A stretch of 64,000 nucleotides of DNA, taken from assembly GCA_964017065.1 (NCBI GenBank), contig OZ024783.1, positions 12,718,313-12,782,312 of the forward strand, given 5' to 3'. Positions 46,104-56,700 of the stretch are shown here, piece after piece (within the stretch, counting starts at the first letter, position 1; the number at the start of each line of letters is the position of its first letter). A model generated the notes under the pieces. The model did no database searches and was not told the DNA's origin. It saw only the letters and a program-made list of their open reading frames with translations. Source of the DNA: Haliclona indistincta. Taxonomy: Eukaryota > Porifera > Demospongiae > Haplosclerida > Chalinidae. Position numbers and translations under genes: made by a program.

Positions 46104-47096
46104 ATGTCGTTCTTTTGTAACTTTACGAACGACAGCGATTGTTCGACGCTCTTCGAACAGGTTCACTTGTCTTATACCATCGTTCATGCTATCCTGCTCA
46201 TTGGAACCATACTGACCTCCGTCCCGATCAACTTGCTACTTATCGTAACAATGGTCATGTATCGCAAATCACTGGATAAATCTATCATCTTGGCTGTTTC
46301 TGTCCTGATCTCGAATATCATAGCATCACTGTCTCTGACTGGAGAGATGGTGGTTACCTCTATTGCCCGATCGTGGTTATTTGGCTACTGGGGATGCCAG
46401 ACCATCACCTTTATTGCAAGTTGCGCATTATTTTCTCGTTGGATTACAGTTGGATTCATTGCTCTGGACCGTTTCTGCCGAGTCTTTTGGACATTCACGT
46501 ATCCAAGACACGAAACGAAGGTAATCATTTCTCTTCTGGTCTTGTCTTGGATTATCTCTGGTGTTATCTCTTTGATTCTGTTCTTTTGCAAGTCCTTCAC
46601 GTTCTTCATTGGTGCTCCTGGTTGCTTTTTCGTTGAATACAATCCTGAAATGACCTTGCCGGGCATCGTTGTGACTAACGCACTACTATGGATTACTCGT
46701 ATCATCGCTATTTTTGTTCCTGCTACCCTCTATACCATGATGTATGTGAAAGCCTATGAGATTCGTAAGAAAAGCCCTGCAGTGACTATTACAGATAGCC
46801 CTGATGCAGCAGCTGAGGAGAAGAACGCCCGTAGCCGAGCTAACAAAGCGAGTCTTACTTATTCATTAATGCTCATTGCCTTCGTTGTTGTCAATTTAGT
46901 GATCGTTTTGAAGGACATCCTTGGAAGAGTATTTCTTCACTTCAATGTCTCTATTGACATCGCTATTCCCATCGGTTTCCTTACAACGGTCATCATTCAA
47001 GCCTACTCCTTGGGTGATCTAGCCATCATCCTGGCTAACAGGCAAATCAGAAAATCTTTTTTCACCCTGCTGGCCAAAATTGGCATTAAGAAATAA
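46104..47096 (+). CDS. rhodopsin-class GPCR, tandem copy 3
   Basis: Intact 330-residue receptor. Compared with copy 1 it has L52M, G100T, T106S, S138T, V153G, A296V and C302S. T100 and S106 lie at the extracellular end of TM3 (3.27 and 3.33 by counting from C98), V296 and S302 in TM7. All class A landmarks listed for copy 1 are present, with the same missing D2.50 and altered TM7 motif. It lies 7,695 bp after copy 2 and 13,577 bp before copy 4. Confidence 0.9.
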   Translation: MSFFCNFTNDSDCSTLFEQVHLSYTIVHAILLIGTILTSVPINLLLIVTMVMYRKSLDKSIILAVSVLISNIIASLSLTGEMVVTSIARSWLFGYWGCQTITFIASCALFSRWITVGFIALDRFCRVFWTFTYPRHETKVIISLLVLSWIISGVISLILFFCKSFTFFIGAPGCFFVEYNPEMTLPGIVVTNALLWITRIIAIFVPATLYTMMYVKAYEIRKKSPAVTITDSPDAAAEEKNARSRANKASLTYSLMLIAFVVVNLVIVLKDILGRVFLHFNVSIDIAIPIGFLTTVIIQAYSLGDLAIILANRQIRKSFFTLLAKIGIKK

Positions 47097-47500
47097 TTCA
47101 GTTATTCAAGGCTGAGAAGAAGTAATTAAAGACAGTCTTTTAAGAATTCTTGCAAAAATTAATTGGTAGTTAAGTTGTTTTGCTGAAGTAGTTCACTTGT
47201 GTGTAATAATTGAATTCAATAATCCACATTTTAAAATTTGCAGCTTGTGGGTGTACATGAGGTAGTAAAGATTTAAATTAACTTTCAATAATATGCCAAA
47301 TAGTGTATTGTAAGTTAGCATTGTAGGAAGTGGGAACATAGTCTTTAAAATGGTTAGTCATGGCACACTTTGCATGCAGCAGGTAGAAAAATGTATCGCG
47401 GAACAACAAATGGTGTTACGTAGGTACTTGCTTGTTTATCAGCTAATGAGATAAGTCCTTGAGAAATTGGATCATGAATCAATAAGTCATGTGATACACA
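47097..47500. other. 3' flank of receptor 3
   Basis: Homologous to the 3' flanks of receptors 2 and 4, with a gtagtaaagatttaaattaa stretch missing in copy 4. Non-coding. Confidence 0.7.
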
Positions 47501-50068
47501 AACCATCCTCAAATTAGGCGAAGATTGACTGGACATAAGTTGTCTGAAACTGAATAGACTCAAATTTAGGACACCATGCTGCAACTTTGGTACACATGTT
47601 AACGGTTGAGCATAAAAATATCAAGAAATCTTTTATTGACTATTTTCTCTAGATCATCTATCGTCTTCATTAAGGTGGCGGTATACCGTCTGGGCGTGGC
47701 TGCAGTGGTTTCGAAAACAGCTCGCTATCCAGCTAGAATACAAAACTAAGTGCCAAAAACCAGCTACATGTCGAGAAGATAGGTAAACAAAGCTGTTTTG
47801 CAAGTATTTCGAACGCACCTCGTATCATCGCCAGATACACAGCCCATCAAGATCTATGATCCATTCGCCAAAAATCTCTCCACGGGAGTCTTCAAGCAAG
47901 GTAAAACAGTATTCACGATGCTTTAAACAGTTTTCCCGAGGGCCAGACGAAGAGTTTTCCTGATAGAATCTTTGATTTTTTTTCTAAAATCGCAAAATAC
48001 CGCAAAACAAGTCCCTGAGCTGCACCAACAACTGTGTGTTCTCGAGCATAAAACTGCAATACGAGTCGATATTCAAAAAATCTCTTCGTCTGGCCCTCCG
48101 TTTGCTACTGTAGAAGATGCGCCGGTCTTCATTTCATCAAGCAAATGCACCCGTAGTGCTATTTTTGGTGAATGGTGGCAGCATCCATTACCCCAAAGTG
48201 CCGGTGATTGCTAGGAAACATGAATATCATTACTAATGTCTTGAATGTCATTATTCGCGTAACGGTATACCGCCACCTTAACCAACCTCCAATAAGGCAA
48301 ATAGTGACTGTTCATAATCCCGTGTGATTGCTGAACTTTTTTTCAATCACTAGATGCCTTAAAAAAGTATATTTGAAGAAAATAGCTGTTTGAAATCATT
48401 AAGCGCTCTTTTGCTCTTTTGGAAATTAATTCAATGGATGAGAAGGTGAAGAGAGAAGAGGACAGCAGAATTTGGAATCACCTGAAGTCAGGCTTGGATC
48501 GTTTCTTTTCTAAATGTACTGGCATAGCGATAGTATTAATTTTGTTGACAGAAATATTTGTTGACCATTTCTCTTTCATCTATCGTCTTGATTAACCATC
48601 CTCCAATTAGGCGAAGTTTGACGGTGTCTTAAACACAATTTTAGGACATCATGCTGCGACTTTGGTACACATGTTAATGGTCGAGCATAAAAATATTTAT
48701 TGACTATTTCTCTAGATCATCTTTTGTCTTGATTAGCCATCTACCAATAAGGCGAATAGTGACTATACATAATTTGCTGAATAGACTCAATTTTAGGACA
48801 TCATGCTGCAACTTTGGTACACATGTTAACGGTCGACCATAAAAATATCAACAATAGAGAAATCTAGTTAAGTGTTTTTTTAATGGCATTGGGTTGTTCC
48901 AATTTAAAGTATTTGGAAATTAAAGCAATGGATGTGAAGGTGAAGAGAGAAGAGGACAACAGAATTTGGAGTCACCTGAAGTCAGGCTTGAATCATTTGT
49001 TTTCTAAATGTACTGGCATAGCGATAGTATTAATTTTGTCGACAGAAATATTTAATGACTATTTTCTCTAGATCATCTATCGTCTTGATTAACCAACCTC
49101 CAATTAGGCGAAGTTTGACTTGACATAATTTGTCTGAAACGAAATAGACTCAATTTTAAGACAGCATTTTGCAACTTTGGTGCACATGTTAACGGTTGAG
49201 CACAAAAATAGCAAATATTCTTTTATTGACTATTTTCATCTATCGTCTTGATTAGCCAACCTCCAATAAGGCGAATAGTGACTGTACATAATCCCGTGTG
49301 ATTGCTGAACTTGTTCAAGCACTAGATGCCTTAAAAAGAGTATTTTTGAAGACAATAGCTGTTTGAAATCATTAAGCGTTCTTTTAATGGCATTGGGTTG
49401 TTTCAATGTGAAGTATTTGGAAATTAAAGCAATGGATGAGAAGGTGAAGAGAGAAGAGGACAGTAGAATTTGGAATCATTGAAGTCAGGCTTGGATCATT
49501 TCTTTTCTAAATGTACTGACTGGCATATTGATAGTATTAATTTTGTTGACAGAAATATTTGTTGACCATTTCTCATTCATCTATCGTCTTGATTAACCAT
49601 CCTCCAATTAGGCGAAGTTTGACGGTGTCTTAAACACAATTTTAGGACAGCACGTTGCAACTTTGGTACACATGTTAATGGTCGAGCATAAAAATATTTA
49701 TTGACTATTTCTCTACGTCATCTATCGTCTTGATTAGCCATCCACCAATAAGGCGAATAGTGACTGTACATAATTTGCTGAATAGACACAATTTTAGGAC
49801 AGCACTTTGCAACTTTGGTACACATGTTAACGGTTGAGCACAAAAAATATCAACAATAATTATTAAAGAAATCTTTTATTGATTATTTTCTCTAGATCAT
49901 CTATCGTCTTAATTAGCCAACCTCCAATAAGGCGAATAGTGACTGTACATAATCCTGTGTAATTGCTGAACTTGTTCAATCACTAGATGCCTTGAAAAGA
50001 GTATTTTTTGAAAAGACAATAGCTGTTTGAAATCATTAAGCGTTCTTTCAAGACCTTTTCGTCAAGCA
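47501..50068. repeat. hairpin satellite A, array 4 (largest)
   Basis: About nine core copies (near 47515, 48293, 48607, 48751, 49106, 49270, 49611, 49751 and 49931). One is split by the piggyBac-type MITE. It includes the 48883-49071 frame MALGCSNLKYLEIKAMDVKV and related coding-like blocks. The array ends at the left LTR at 50069. Confidence 0.9.
47674..48277. mobile_element. piggyBac-type MITE with TTAA target duplication
   Basis: A 604-bp insertion flanked by TTAA on both sides (47670-47673 and 48278-48281). Its perfect 15-bp terminal inverted repeats are ggtggcggtataccg and cggtataccgccacc. An inner inverted pair is ggccagacgaagag (47941) and ctcttcgtctggcc (48081). TTAA target choice is diagnostic of the piggyBac superfamily. 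The one frame inside (47972-48214) is not a transposase. The host sequence is the satellite A core, read as cgtcttcaTTAAccaacctc when the element is removed. Confidence 0.88.
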
Positions 50069-50237
50069 TGTAATCGATTTAACAACACTTTGAATCAGTT
50101 TGCACACATACATTTATAGCGACAGACAACAATCAGTTTACAAAATGAGACACATAGGGGCCGTGTATAACACAGCGACATACAACACCTATTGTTCTAA
50201 ACACAAGGTTCACATATGAGTCTAGCACTCTGTTACA
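50069..50237 (-). repeat. 3' LTR of the gag-protease element
   Basis: A 169-bp LTR, copy of 52686-52847. Its outer end (tgtaatcgattt) differs from the inner end of the 5' LTR (tccaatggtt), which suggests a recombined or mutated terminus. Confidence 0.8.
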
Positions 50238-51602
50238 TCACTCCCTCATCAGAGAGAGCTCGTCCCGAGCGATGACTTGATTTTAGCTGGTATTGTCTGT
50301 TCGGAACATCTGACTCTACTTGTACTGGCACAACAGCTGTATGAGAGGGAGGTACTCGTGTTGTTCTAATACGCACAGTCGGTACTTGAGCTTTTGATTT
50401 TGGTGCTCTCGCTCTCTTGCGACCTCCTCAACTTCTTTCGTCGTCCACCCTTCCAGTTCTGTATGCTGGGATGGTAGGTGTCGATTCCCAATTGTCGACA
50501 CACGCCCTCCGACAGCAGAAGCTGGTCTGCAGCATCCATTTTGATGTACACCATTGACTTCATCTCCTTGCCATCGAAAGACAGTGTCAGCTCCATTCGC
50601 CCATGAAGTTCGAACGGTCTCCTGTCGTAGCTGTGAGGTGTCTTATCTGCTGTTTTGAAGTTCCTTTTCTTCAGCTTGGCTACAGCAGCTATTTTTTTTG
50701 AACAACTGCGCTCCGATTATAGTGATGTCTGCGCCAGTGTCAACGAGTCCATAGACAGGAACTCCTTCCATCTGTAGAGGCATACAGACACTGCGACTGC
50801 CATTGTCCTTCACTACGATCTGTTTACAATGATCTTGGTCTGAATCATCTGAGAAAAGGAAAGACATGGGATCAGTGTGAGCTGGATCTGGTGTGTGTGG
50901 AGCATTTTCCTGCTTGAAGTGGACAATTCTGTTTCTTGACTTCTGGTTAGATCCCTTACTCTCTGCTGGAGTCTGGTTGTGACAGTTGCTTGCCAGATGT
51001 CCCAGCTCTCCACAGTTATAACAGCGACGCGATCCAGGCGTTGGTTTATTGAGGTTCGGTGCCAGAGACTGAGGTGCTGAGGGAGTCTGACCACTCATGT
51101 GTGCTGATTGTGGGTCCCTTTTGTACTCTCTTCTCCTCTCCAGCTCAGCCTGTCTCTTCTCCTCATTCTTCGCTGCAAGACAGAGTTCTGTGTAACTCTA
51201 CGCACCTGACACTGCTGGACTCTTTACCAAACGATACAGCAAACCCTCCTGCAGCTGGGTGAACAGAATCATCTGTCTGGTCTCCCTGAGCATGCCATCT
51301 CGTCCATATGCTAACTGGAATGCACGCTCCATGCGTCGAACATAATCTGCCACAGTTTCAGAACTCCTTTGGGTAGCATCTCTGAAGTCTTGAGCAGCCA
51401 ATGCTCTGTCTCTCAGCTCCAGTCTACTCTTCAAGGCTTCAACTGCAGTGCCCCAGCTACTCCTCTCCTCTTGTGTCAGCAGATTCCATTCTTGCAGCGC
51501 TCTGCCTCGCAGATGGCCCGCCATTTGCATGAGTAGCTCTTCCTGGCTCCATGCGTTCCATGCTCCTGCACGCTCTAACGTAGGAAGCCAGTCATCAAGC
51601 AA
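50238..51602 (-). pseudogene. gag core, zinc knuckle and retropepsin (broken)
   Basis: Descending from 51602 it encodes the capsid-like Gag domain (MLDDWLPTLERAGAWN, then DFRDATQRSSETVADYVRRM). A single in-frame TAG at 51198 replaces what is probably a Gln codon. The frame continues to the zinc knuckle CYNCGELGHLASNC (about 51030) and the protease VYGLVDTGADITIIG with its catalytic DTG (about 50730). A frameshift near 50640 leads to the protease C-terminal part (LLSEGVCRQLGIDTYHPS, 50596 down). The final frame, VPTVRIRTTRVPPSH to SSHRSGRALSDEG, ends at a TAA just before the 3' LTR, which suggests pol was deleted between these. Confidence 0.8.
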
Positions 51603-52351
51603 CTCATCCGAATCGTCACCGGTAAACTGTTGTACTGGAGGAGCCTTTCCCCTACGATGATGAGTTGGGGAGTCTGAAGGTCTTCCCGAAGTCTACCTGC
51701 ATGGTGAGGAAAAAATTGAATACAAGGAGGATGCAACTGTGCATCCTGTAAATGAACTGAGGCAAGGGAGGGAGAGGGAGAAGATTCAGAGTGTGGATAC
51801 ACAGGCTCCTGAGGGTCCTCCTCTGTAGATAGAGGTAACTGCAGACTAGTGGTAGCACATTCTTCTGCAGCACGCTCTCTGATTCTCTCCAGAATAGCAG
51901 TGCGATCCGCGCGAGTGGCAAGCTGCTGGTTGAGCCCCTCAATCAGAGCATCCTTCTGAGCGAGGGCGGAGTCGAGTTTGCCCACGCGGTCACACATCTG
52001 CTTCCAGAGTTGCTTGACCCGGTCTCTTTCCTTCCTCAGTTCCCCCTCGTGAGCTTTGACAGTTTCATGGAGTTGGTGCTGTAGTCGTTCAAGCTCACAG
52101 TTAGCTTTCTCAAGCTGTTCGCATAACTCTTCCAGTTCAGAAGTGACGTTGGCAGACTGCGTGTCTTGGCCGTCGTCTGTGTGCGCCTCTGCAAAAAAAC
52201 CAGTTTGATCCACCAGATAGAGCTTGAGGCCTAGCGTGACTCTCCTCTTCTCTTGAACGATGACTTGAACTAGCCCTTGTTCCCGGTTTATGCTGATCAA
52301 GTGTCCCTTGACAAGCTGTCGAGTTTCCTCGGCTCCTGCGCCGAGAGGCAA
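51575..52351 (-). CDS. Gag N-terminal coiled-coil ORF
   Basis: An uninterrupted 258-codon frame: MPLGAGAEETRQLVKGHLIS, then a long coiled coil (LEELCEQLEKANCELERLQH, KERDRVKQLWKQM), then a Ser/Pro-rich stretch. It overlaps the downstream gag frame by about 28 bp in another frame, where a single-base shift probably split one original gag. The sequence from 52351 to the 5' LTR is GC-rich leader with a duplicated ctccgtgtcctctgtctgcg block. Confidence 0.7.
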   Translation of the reverse strand: MPLGAGAEETRQLVKGHLISINREQGLVQVIVQEKRRVTLGLKLYLVDQTGFFAEAHTDDGQDTQSANVTSELEELCEQLEKANCELERLQHQLHETVKAHEGELRKERDRVKQLWKQMCDRVGKLDSALAQKDALIEGLNQQLATRADRTAILERIRERAAEECATTSLQLPLSTEEDPQEPVYPHSESSPSPSLASVHLQDAQLHPPCIQFFPHHAGRLREDLQTPQLIIVGERLLQYNSLPVTIRMSCLMTGFLR

Positions 52352-52685
52352 GCCCAGCGCTTCTGCTGTGAGCTTAAGGTCTGGCTGAGCTTAGAGAGAA
52401 AAGTTGTAGCTCCGTGTCCTCTGTCTGCGAGGACTGTCCGGCTCTCCATGGCGTCGGCGTGTTGTAGCTCAGGTAGCTCCGTGTCCTCTGTCTGCGAGGA
52501 CTGTCTGGCTCTCCACGGCGTCGGCGTCAATAGCTGACTTTGCAATGTGCCGTGCTCTGGGCGAACAACTCCCTAGTGACTGCTAGACTATATCCCCTCA
52601 GCCATCCGTGGGCTTTGGGGCTCCTGGACAGTCACCGGGAGTGTCCCACTCATCCTTGAGAATTCCGTCTCGGTTGAACCTCCAA

Positions 52686-52847
52686 TGGTTAACAACACTT
52701 TGAATCAGTTTGCTCACATACATTTATAGCGACAGACAACAATCAGTTTACAAAATGAGACACATAGGGGCCGTGTATGACACAGCGACATACAACACCT
52801 ATTGTTCTAAACACAAGGTTCACATATGAGTCTAGCACTCTGTTACA
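52686..52847 (-). repeat. 5' LTR of the gag-protease element
   Basis: 162 bp. On the - strand it begins TGTAACAGAG and ends TTAACCA. Its right edge joins agcatctcaatttgcagc, the B segment start, exactly as at 35988. Confidence 0.85.
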
Positions 52848-53765
52848 AGCATCTCAATTTGCAGCAATAACTATAAGATATGCATTAATTATTCGAGGAC
52901 ATGGGAAAATCTATGCAATTGTCAAGGAGCAGAAAATTGTGAAAAATTAAAATTTCTGAATCGCCGTGCCTGTATTGGGATTGACCAAGGATTGCGGTTT
53001 AAAAATTTGGAAAATTGTGCTATTGAGAAAGTCTCCTACACTGCTGCTAACTTAATTATTATGTCTTCACTGTTCTTGAAATAGCTGAGCAAGATGAAAT
53101 GCCTGACTTATGGACCTTCCCTCGTCAATGATACCAACGAGATTTTGTAGCCATTGAATGTATCATCATTACTTTATGGCTAGTAAATATGTTATTGGTG
53201 GATTAGTGTACTACCAGAACAGAACTTAAGGAATCTTTATTAGAAAGGAGTTGGAAACTTTTCGTTACTAGTACGAAGGGACTGCAACAAGCTGAAGAGT
53301 GTAAATTCAAGAATCACAATCTAGAATTAAGTGTTGCAAGCACACAATGGTATCCAAGATGCAATGGAATTTCTTATGATCTAACAAGAAGCTGCAGAAT
53401 TTAAACAGAGTGGGTGAAAATGAACGTTTACGAAGATCTTTTCTGACACTGCTGCTTGATTATAAAATACGTTTCTCAAGAGACTGAAAGAAGATAACCG
53501 TTTCATCATGAAATCTACACACATTACTTATAGGACAGTGAATGCGTACAAGTCCAAGCTTAACAAATCTTTTGTAAACAGAACAAGCAACATAATAAGT
53601 CAGATTGATGACTAAAGGACCAGACTTGCTTATAATAATCTCTTCAGTGTGTCACCAGAGACACTGATAACCAGAGTAGGAGACAGACAAGAGGATTAAA
53701 GCCAACAACCAATGAAATAAGAGTACCAGCAAATTACAGCAATTGTGTTGAGCAACACATAGATA
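52848..53765. repeat. B segment, copy 4 (141-bp deletion)
   Basis: Homologous to 40588-41500, with the same AGTT-flanked deletion in the recombinase-like frame at about 53250. Unlike copy 3 it has the LTR element at its left edge, so it combines features of copies 2 and 3. Confidence 0.85.
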
Positions 53766-56700
53766 CAGTTGCTCTTGTGGCAACGTTAAAAGTGTCAGTC
53801 TTAAAAATATTTAACTGCATTCATCAGTTTAAAAGTAGTGGTCATTAATCTCATTTCATTTGGTGCGACAAAATTTAAAATTTAAACAAATAATTTGTTT
53901 TGAAACATCTTTGAGAGTGTACAAGTAGATAAATTGGCATCATAAGAAAAAGGATCAGCAATAGGATTGACAGAAGGCATCAGAGTGGGTTTGTTAGTGA
54001 TTGGGCAGTGCCTATAATCATGACACCCACACTAGCTATGGTTGACCTCACATGTGAACCTTGCTGCAGCAGTATTATAGTTTAGATATAGTTATTACTA
54101 TTACAAAAGGACAAAGGAATTATAATTATTAACAATTTTATAGTGCTGTGGACAACTCAGTTCATCTATTGCTACTTTTTGGTACCTTTCAAGCCAGCTT
54201 TCTTGCCAAGACCAAAACAGTATGTTAAAGCAGATCCTCCATATGGACTTAGTTCATTTTGCAGGATATATCAAAGGCAATTATCTTAATTATCAATAAT
54301 ATTTTGTTTATAAAGACTATCTTAAGGCTCCAAATAAACCACTAGCTGTGAAGGAAAAGGAGGTAGTTGCTAGACATCAATGATCGAAATGTGTGCTGAC
54401 AACACATGAGCTTCATTTCAAATAATTTTGAATTATCAGATTACGTTAAAGGAATAATATTATTAATAATCTCAAAGCTTAATGAACAGCTGCAAAGAGA
54501 GGTTGGAGTGAACAGGGAAATTCTCTAAAAAGAGACAACCTATTCATCAAAAAATCTACGTGCACTATAAGATAACATGTTGCTCTTGTGGCAACGTTAA
54601 AAGTGTCAGTCTTAAAAATATTTAACTGCATTCATCACTAGTGGTCATCAATCTCGTTTCATTAGATGCGAAAAAAGTTAAAATTTAAACAAACAATTAT
54701 TTTGAAACATCTTTGAGAGTGTACAAGTAGCAAATGGTGTGGGACAGGCTAGATAAATTGGCAACATAAGAAAAAGGATCAGCAATAGGATTGACAAAGA
54801 TTATTACAGAAGGCATCAGAGTGGGTTTGTTAGTGGCTGGGCAGTGCCTATAATCATGACACCCACACTAGCTATGGTTGACCTCACACGTGGACCTTGC
54901 TGCAGCTGTATTATAGCTTAATATTAGTTATTACTATTACAAAAGGACGTGGAATTATAATTATTGACGATTGAGCAATTTTATTATAATTATAGTGCTG
55001 TGGACAACTCCGTTCATCAAACACGCTTCATACATGCTAACAGATTATGAGTGATCGTTATTACAACCATCCTTCTTGGCGTTCATGTACATTACCTATT
55101 TTTATCATTTTTCCACGGCTCAAAAGAGGGTAGCCACAGAGAGAACTTTGAGTAAAGAGTGAAAGCCTTTGACACAGCTGCTAGATTGCGAGATTTCATT
55201 CTACTTTTCTGATGCTTTGAAAGAGATTGTCTTGTTTAATTCGTTAAAAATGCAATCATTATGTCTTCAAATGGCTTATTAGGATAAATGGCTTGCCTGA
55301 CTCACAGACTTGCCATTGTCAATGATACAAACTAGGATTTTAGCCATTTTGACAGTGTCATCATTGTCAACAGCTAGCCATGAGGTATGGAATCAAATAT
55401 GATGCAGCGGTTTCTTGAAACATGTCCAACAATGTTCCCACGACCAAGGAAGAGAATTTGTTTCATTATTTATATTGCTACTTTTTGGTACCTTTCAAGC
55501 CAGCTTTCTTGCCAAGACCAAAACAGTATGTTAAAGCAGATCCTCCATATGGACTTAGTTCATTTTGCAGGATATATCAAAGAGTTAAATGGTTACTTTT
55601 ATGCAATTATCTTAATTATCAATAATAATAAAGACCATCTTAAAGCTCCAAATAAGCTGCTGTGAAGGAAAAGGAGGTAGTTGCTAGACATCAATGATCG
55701 AAATGTGTACTGACACATTATGCTTCATTTCAAATAATTTTGAATTATCAGATTACGTTAAGGAATAATATTATTAATAATCTCAAAGCTTAATGAACAG
55801 CTGCAAAGAGAGGTTGGAGTGAACAAGGAAAATCTCTCAAAAGAGACAACCTATTCATCAAAAAATCTACGTGCACTATACGATAACATGTTGCTCTTGT
55901 GGCAACGTTAAAAGTGTCAGTCTTAAAAATATTTAACTGCATTCATCACTAGTGGTCATCAATCTCGTTTCATTAGATGCGAAAAAAGTTAAAATTTAAA
56001 CAAACAATTATTTTGAAACATCTTTGAGAGTGTACAAGTAGCAAATGGTGTGGGACAGGCTAGATAAATTGGCAACATAAGAAAAAGGATCAGCAATAGG
56101 ATTGACAAAGATTATTACAGAAGGCGTCAGAGTGGGTTTGTTAGTGACTGGGCAGTGCCTATAATCATGACACCCACACTAGCTATGGTTGACCTCACAC
56201 GTGGACCTTGCTGCAGCTGTATTATAGCTTAATATTAGTTATTACTATTACAAAAGGACGTGGAATTATAGTTATTAACGATTGAGCAATTTTATTATAA
56301 TTATAGTGCTGTGGACAACTCCGTTCATCAAACACGCTTCATACATGCTAACAGATTATGAGTGATCGTTATTACAACCATCCTTCTTGGCGTTCATGTA
56401 CATTACCTATTTTTATCATTTTTCCACGGCTCAAAAGAGGGTAGCCACAGAGAGAACTTTGAGTAAAGAGTGAAAGCCTTTGACACAGCTGCTAGATTGC
56501 GAGATTTCATTCTACTTTTCTGGTGCTTTGAAAGAGATTGTCTTGTTTAATTCGTTAAAAATGCAATCATTATGTCTTCAAATGGCTTATTAGGATAAAT
56601 GGCTTGCCTGACTCACAGACTTGCTGTTGTCAATGATACAAACTAGGATTTTAGCCATTTTGACAGTGTCATCATTGTCAACAGCTAGCCATGAGGTATG

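Larger units (their letters stand above)
50069..52847 (-). mobile_element. LTR retrotransposon with gag-protease only
   Basis: A 2.78-kb element on the - strand. The LTRs (right, 52686-52847; left, 50069-50237) begin TGTAACAGAG on the - strand and are highly similar except for the last 10 bp or so. A primer-binding-site-like tggaggttcaaccgagac follows the 5' LTR after one base. A purine-rich tract (gatgagggagtga) precedes the 3' LTR. The 4-bp direct repeat agca flanks it (50065-50068, 52848-52851). It carries gag and retropepsin but no reverse transcriptase, RNase H or integrase, so it is a non-autonomous derivative of a Ty3/gypsy-like parent. Confidence 0.85.

Noticed and set aside
51198..51200. 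Programmed read-through at the in-frame TAG of gag
   Set aside because: It lies inside the Gag region, upstream of the zinc knuckle, not at the gag-pol border, and the copy has other frameshifts; a nonsense mutation is simpler.
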